7,818 nt of DNA, from assembly GCA_017461825.1 (NCBI GenBank), contig JAFTXB010000099.1:1-7818 (forward strand). Reading direction: 5' to 3'. The stretch is from Clostridia bacterium (GTDB lineage: Bacteria; Bacillota; Clostridia; Oscillospirales; CAG-272). Both the position numbers and the translations under genes were made by a program. Each line of letters opens with the position of its first letter. Within the stretch, counting starts at the first letter, position 1. Shown one piece after another: positions 6,035-7,818 of the stretch. The notes beneath the pieces are model-generated. The model was not told the DNA's origin and ran no database searches. It was given only the letters and a program-made list of their open reading frames with translations.

Positions 6035-7402
6035 TTAAGCCAAACCCTCGGCGCGGATCACAGCAAGCACTTCCGAAGCGCATGCATCGCAGGTGCCCTC
6101 TGTGGGTGCCTCCACCATCACGCGCATCACAGGTTCGGTACCGCTCTCACGCAAAAGGATCCGTCCGGTATTCCCCAACCGCGCGCGAACAGCCTCAACA
6201 GCCTTCTTAACAGCCGTGTTCTCACGCACCGCAGCCTTGTCGGCAACACGCACGTTTTTCGTGACCTGCGGCAGCATTTTCACCGGCTCCGCCAGCTTGG
6301 AGAGCGGCAGCTTGGAGCTGATCACCGCCTCCATCACCTTGATGGCAGTCAAAATGCCGTCACCCGTGGTAGCGTACTTGGAAAGAATAACATGCCCCGA
6401 TTGCTCGCCGCCGAGGCAGTGACCGTTCTGTTGCATGTTCTCATACACATAGCGGTCGCCCACGGTGGTCTGCTCGTAAGAAAAGCCTGCCTTTTCCAAA
6501 GCACGGTAAAGCCCGAGATTTGACATGATGGTTGTGACAACGGTGTTGTTTGCCAGCTCGCCGCTCTTCTTCAAGTGTTGTGCCAGAACGTACAAAATAT
6601 GGTCACCGTTGACCACCTGCCCGTTCTCATCCACCGCGATACAGCGGTCGGCGTCACCGTCAAATGCAAATCCGATGTCAAGCCGCTTTTCCCGAACGTA
6701 CTTCGCCAGCACTTCAATGTGAGTTGAACCGGCATCGCGATTGATATTCAATCCGTCGGGATCGGCGTTGATCGTGTAGGTCTTCGCACCAAGCGCGTCA
6801 AACACGCTCTTTGCGATCATCCACGATGCACCGTTTGCACAGTCGAGAGCAACGCGAAACTGCTTGAACGAATAGCGCGAAAGTGAGATCAGATATCCGA
6901 TATAGCGGTTTCTGCCCGCCGCATAGTCCACGATCTGACCGAGGTCGGCACCCGTCGCAAAAGGAATGTCGGGAGTCGTGATTCCCAATTCTTCCAGCCT
7001 GCCGTCCAGATACAGCTCGATCTGCTCGATGGTAGAGTCATCAATCTTCTCACCGTGGCTGTTCACTAGCTTGATTCCGTTGTCATAGTAGGGATTGTGG
7101 CTTGCGGAGATCATGATCCCGCAGTCAAAATCGTCACCGGCAACCGCGTACGATACACTTGGAGTTGTGGTTACGTGCAGCATATATGCGTCGGCGCCCG
7201 AAGCGGTAAGCCCCGCAACAATGGCATACTCAAACATATAGCTGGAGCGTCTGGTATCCTTTCCGATAACGGCACGAACCTTGTGCCCATCGTTCTGTGC
7301 GTAATACCAACCCAAAAAACGTCCAATTTTGTAAGCGTGCTCGCTTGTCAGCGTGACACCGGCCTCCCCGCGGAAGCCGTCAGTGCCAAAATACTTTCCC
7401 AT
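6035..7402 (-). CDS. glmM: Phosphoglucosamine mutase
   Basis: It interconverts glucosamine-6-P and glucosamine-1-P in the cytoplasm, the second step toward UDP-GlcNAc. The 455-residue product is close to the usual 445-450. It begins MGKYFGTDGFRGEAG, the diagnostic N-terminus of GlmM rather than of phosphomannomutase or phosphoglucomutase. The phosphoserine loop is ISASHNP at 98-104, with Ser101 as the phosphorylated residue. The magnesium loop is DGDADR at 248-253 (Asp248, Asp250, Asp252). The sugar-binding loop contains GGEQSGH, and the phosphate-binding loop near the C-terminus is RESGTEPVMRVMVE. The start is supported by GGAGG at 7418-7414 on the minus strand, 11 bases before the ATG. It is first in an operon with the beta-helix acyltransferase and glmS, behind a strong promoter at 7470-7498. 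Bacterial GlmM is activated by phosphorylation, often by a Ser/Thr kinase or by autophosphorylation; nothing here shows which applies. Confidence 0.98.
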   Translation of the reverse strand: MGKYFGTDGFRGEAGVTLTSEHAYKIGRFLGWYYAQNDGHKVRAVIGKDTRRSSYMFEYAIVAGLTASGADAYMLHVTTTPSVSYAVAGDDFDCGIMISASHNPYYDNGIKLVNSHGEKIDDSTIEQIELYLDGRLEELGITTPDIPFATGADLGQIVDYAAGRNRYIGYLISLSRYSFKQFRVALDCANGASWMIAKSVFDALGAKTYTINADPDGLNINRDAGSTHIEVLAKYVREKRLDIGFAFDGDADRCIAVDENGQVVNGDHILYVLAQHLKKSGELANNTVVTTIMSNLGLYRALEKAGFSYEQTTVGDRYVYENMQQNGHCLGGEQSGHVILSKYATTGDGILTAIKVMEAVISSKLPLSKLAEPVKMLPQVTKNVRVADKAAVRENTAVKKAVEAVRARLGNTGRILLRESGTEPVMRVMVEAPTEGTCDACASEVLAVIRAEGLA

Positions 7403-7469
7403 TTCGTTATTTTCCTCCGTTTCGTGTTTTACGCCTCACGGTACAGCAGCGGAAAACAACCTGTTAGAC

Positions 7470-7498
7470 AGTATAGCACAAAATTTCTAAAATGTCAA
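7470..7498 (-). promoter_or_regulatory. Sigma-A promoter of the glmM operon
   Basis: On the minus strand TTGACA (7498-7493) and TATACT (7475-7470) are separated by exactly 17 bases, and TG sits one base before the -10 box, giving an extended -10. This is near consensus and should be strong and constitutive. The expected transcript start is near 7463, leaving a leader of about 60 bases before the glmM ATG at 7402. Confidence 0.9.
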
Positions 7499-7520
7499 TC
7501 CAAAAATTAAAATTGGCGAT

Positions 7521-7534
7521 TTATTCATGAATAA
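7521..7534. promoter_or_regulatory. Perfect palindrome, candidate operator in the divergent region
   Basis: TTATTCATGAATAA is perfectly symmetric and lies 22 bases upstream of the glmM -35 box and about 75 bases upstream of the pckG -35 box. A related but imperfect copy, TTTATGAACAAA, is at 7575-7586 on the plus strand. It matches no operator I can name with confidence. Chance symmetry in AT-rich DNA is possible. Confidence 0.35.
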
Positions 7535-7608
7535 TCTACATTTTGGGCAGAGGCTTTTGTCATTTCTATTTAAATTTATGAACAAATCGTAACCTTTTCA
7601 AAAGACCG

Positions 7609-7637
7609 TTGCAAAATTGGGAAAAAAAGTGTAAAAT
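7609..7637 (+). promoter_or_regulatory. Promoter of the PEP carboxykinase gene
   Basis: TTGCAA (7609-7614) and TAAAAT (7632-7637) are separated by 17 bases. The match is good but weaker than that of the divergent glmM promoter. The transcript should start near 7644, giving a leader of about 70 bases. I saw no catabolite-responsive element matching the CcpA consensus nearby. Confidence 0.75.
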
Positions 7638-7643
7638 ATATAC

Positions 7644-7670
7644 TGGGTGACAAGGTATCTTTCACACCCA
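7644..7670 (+). promoter_or_regulatory. Inverted repeat at the expected 5' end of the pckG transcript
   Basis: TGGGTG (7644-7649) and CACCCA (7665-7670) can pair, with a small inner AAG/CTT helix (7652-7654 with 7659-7661) closing a GTAT loop. It begins almost exactly at the predicted transcript start. It could be a 5' stabilising hairpin or a repressor operator overlapping the start site. Its function is not shown. Confidence 0.4.
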
Positions 7671-7714
7671 AAGGCTGTTTTTAAAATAATTTACATAAAA
7701 AAAGGAGCAAGAAC

Positions 7715-7818
7715 ATGACCAAAGTAACACCGAACAAGCACGTTCAAAGCTGGATCGATGAAATGGCTGCGCTTGTCAATCCCGACAAGATCGTCTGGAT
7801 CGACGGCAGCGAGGAGCA
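7715..7818 (+). CDS. pckG: Phosphoenolpyruvate carboxykinase (GTP), N-terminal fragment cut by the window end
   Basis: Only the first 34 residues are present. They read HVQSWIDEMAALVNP, then DKIVWIDGSEEQ or DKIVWIDGSEEH, the last codon being incomplete. The P-D-x-I-x-x-x-DGSEE pattern near the N-terminus is characteristic of the GTP-dependent PEP carboxykinase family and is not found in the ATP-dependent family. Full members are about 600 residues, so nearly all of the gene, including the metal- and GTP-binding loops, lies beyond the window. The enzyme interconverts oxaloacetate and PEP; in fermenting Clostridia it can run toward oxaloacetate as well as in gluconeogenesis. AAAGGAG at 7701-7707 lies 7 bases before the ATG. 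It is transcribed divergently from the glm operon. Confidence 0.9.
   Translation, partial: MTKVTPNKHVQSWIDEMAALVNPDKIVWIDGSEE

Larger units (their letters stand above)
7403..7714. other. AT-rich divergent intergenic region between glmM and pckG
   Basis: These 312 bases hold the glmM promoter and leader on the minus side, a central stretch with a 14-bp palindrome, and the pckG promoter and leader on the plus side. The strongest promoter elements of the two genes are about 110 bases apart. I found no open reading frame with a plausible ribosome binding site, no tRNA and no recognisable riboswitch. The roughly 60-base glmM leader has no evident structure. Confidence 0.7.

Noticed and set aside
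5307..6083. Beta-helix protein starting at 6083 with 30 extra residues
   Set aside because: It would overlap the 3' end of glmM, and the extra residues look like a non-protein segment. AAAGGAA at 6001-6007 points to the ATG at 5993.
7645..7714. A riboswitch or CcpA site in the pckG leader
   Set aside because: The leader is only about 70 bases, has one small hairpin, and shows no match to the catabolite-responsive consensus or to a known riboswitch core.
1..7818. Mobile elements, CRISPR arrays or an unknown defence system
   Set aside because: There are no spaced repeats, transposase or integrase motifs or target-site duplications, and every long gene belongs to a recognisable housekeeping or transporter family.

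Overview
The window looks like a chromosomal segment from a member of the Clostridia (Bacillota). The coding DNA has moderate GC and the intergenic DNA is AT-rich. Ribosome binding sites are purine-rich and the visible promoters are sigma-A-like. The gene families point the same way: a YtrA-type GntR/ABC cassette, a glmS ribozyme and a GTP-type PEP carboxykinase. The genus cannot be fixed from the sequence alone. I see no phage, transposon, CRISPR array, tRNA or rRNA.

Left part (1-3031, + strand): a translationally coupled cassette. It holds the 3' end of a YtrA-type GntR repressor, an ABC ATPase (start 303, ATGA overlap with the repressor stop) and a 599-residue ABC-2-like permease with a large C-terminal domain outside the membrane segments (start 1232, again an ATGA overlap). 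This is the usual layout of a self-regulated envelope-stress or drug-responsive exporter. A 15-bp hairpin at 3053-3089 separates it from the convergent genes. Its T-tract lies on the minus side, so it mainly ends glmS.

Middle and right part (3110-7402, - strand): an amino-sugar operon read in the order glmM, left-handed beta-helix acyltransferase, glmS. It is driven by an almost ideal promoter (TTGACA, 17 bp, TATACT with a TG extension) at 7470-7498. GlmS makes glucosamine-6-P, GlmM converts it to glucosamine-1-P, and the small beta-helix protein keeps the His/Tyr/Asn pattern of the GlmU acetyltransferase site, so it may make GlcNAc-1-P. The 367-base gap before glmS holds a clear glmS ribozyme (about 5244-5101, - strand). 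It is followed by about 160 nt containing three inverted-repeat structures, one of them terminator-like. No convincing separate promoter precedes the ribozyme, so it probably cuts a polycistronic mRNA in front of its last gene.

Right edge: a divergent AT-rich region (7403-7714) carries the glmM promoter, a 14-bp perfect palindrome, and a + strand promoter for a gene starting at 7715. Its first 34 residues identify it as GTP-dependent phosphoenolpyruvate carboxykinase. Gluconeogenesis and amino-sugar synthesis are thus transcribed back to back.

The most interesting element is the operon-internal glmS ribozyme with its structured downstream leader, together with the stand-alone acetyltransferase-like gene between glmM and glmS. 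The ribozyme is a known class. The arrangement, and possible attenuation after the ribozyme, are the parts worth checking.
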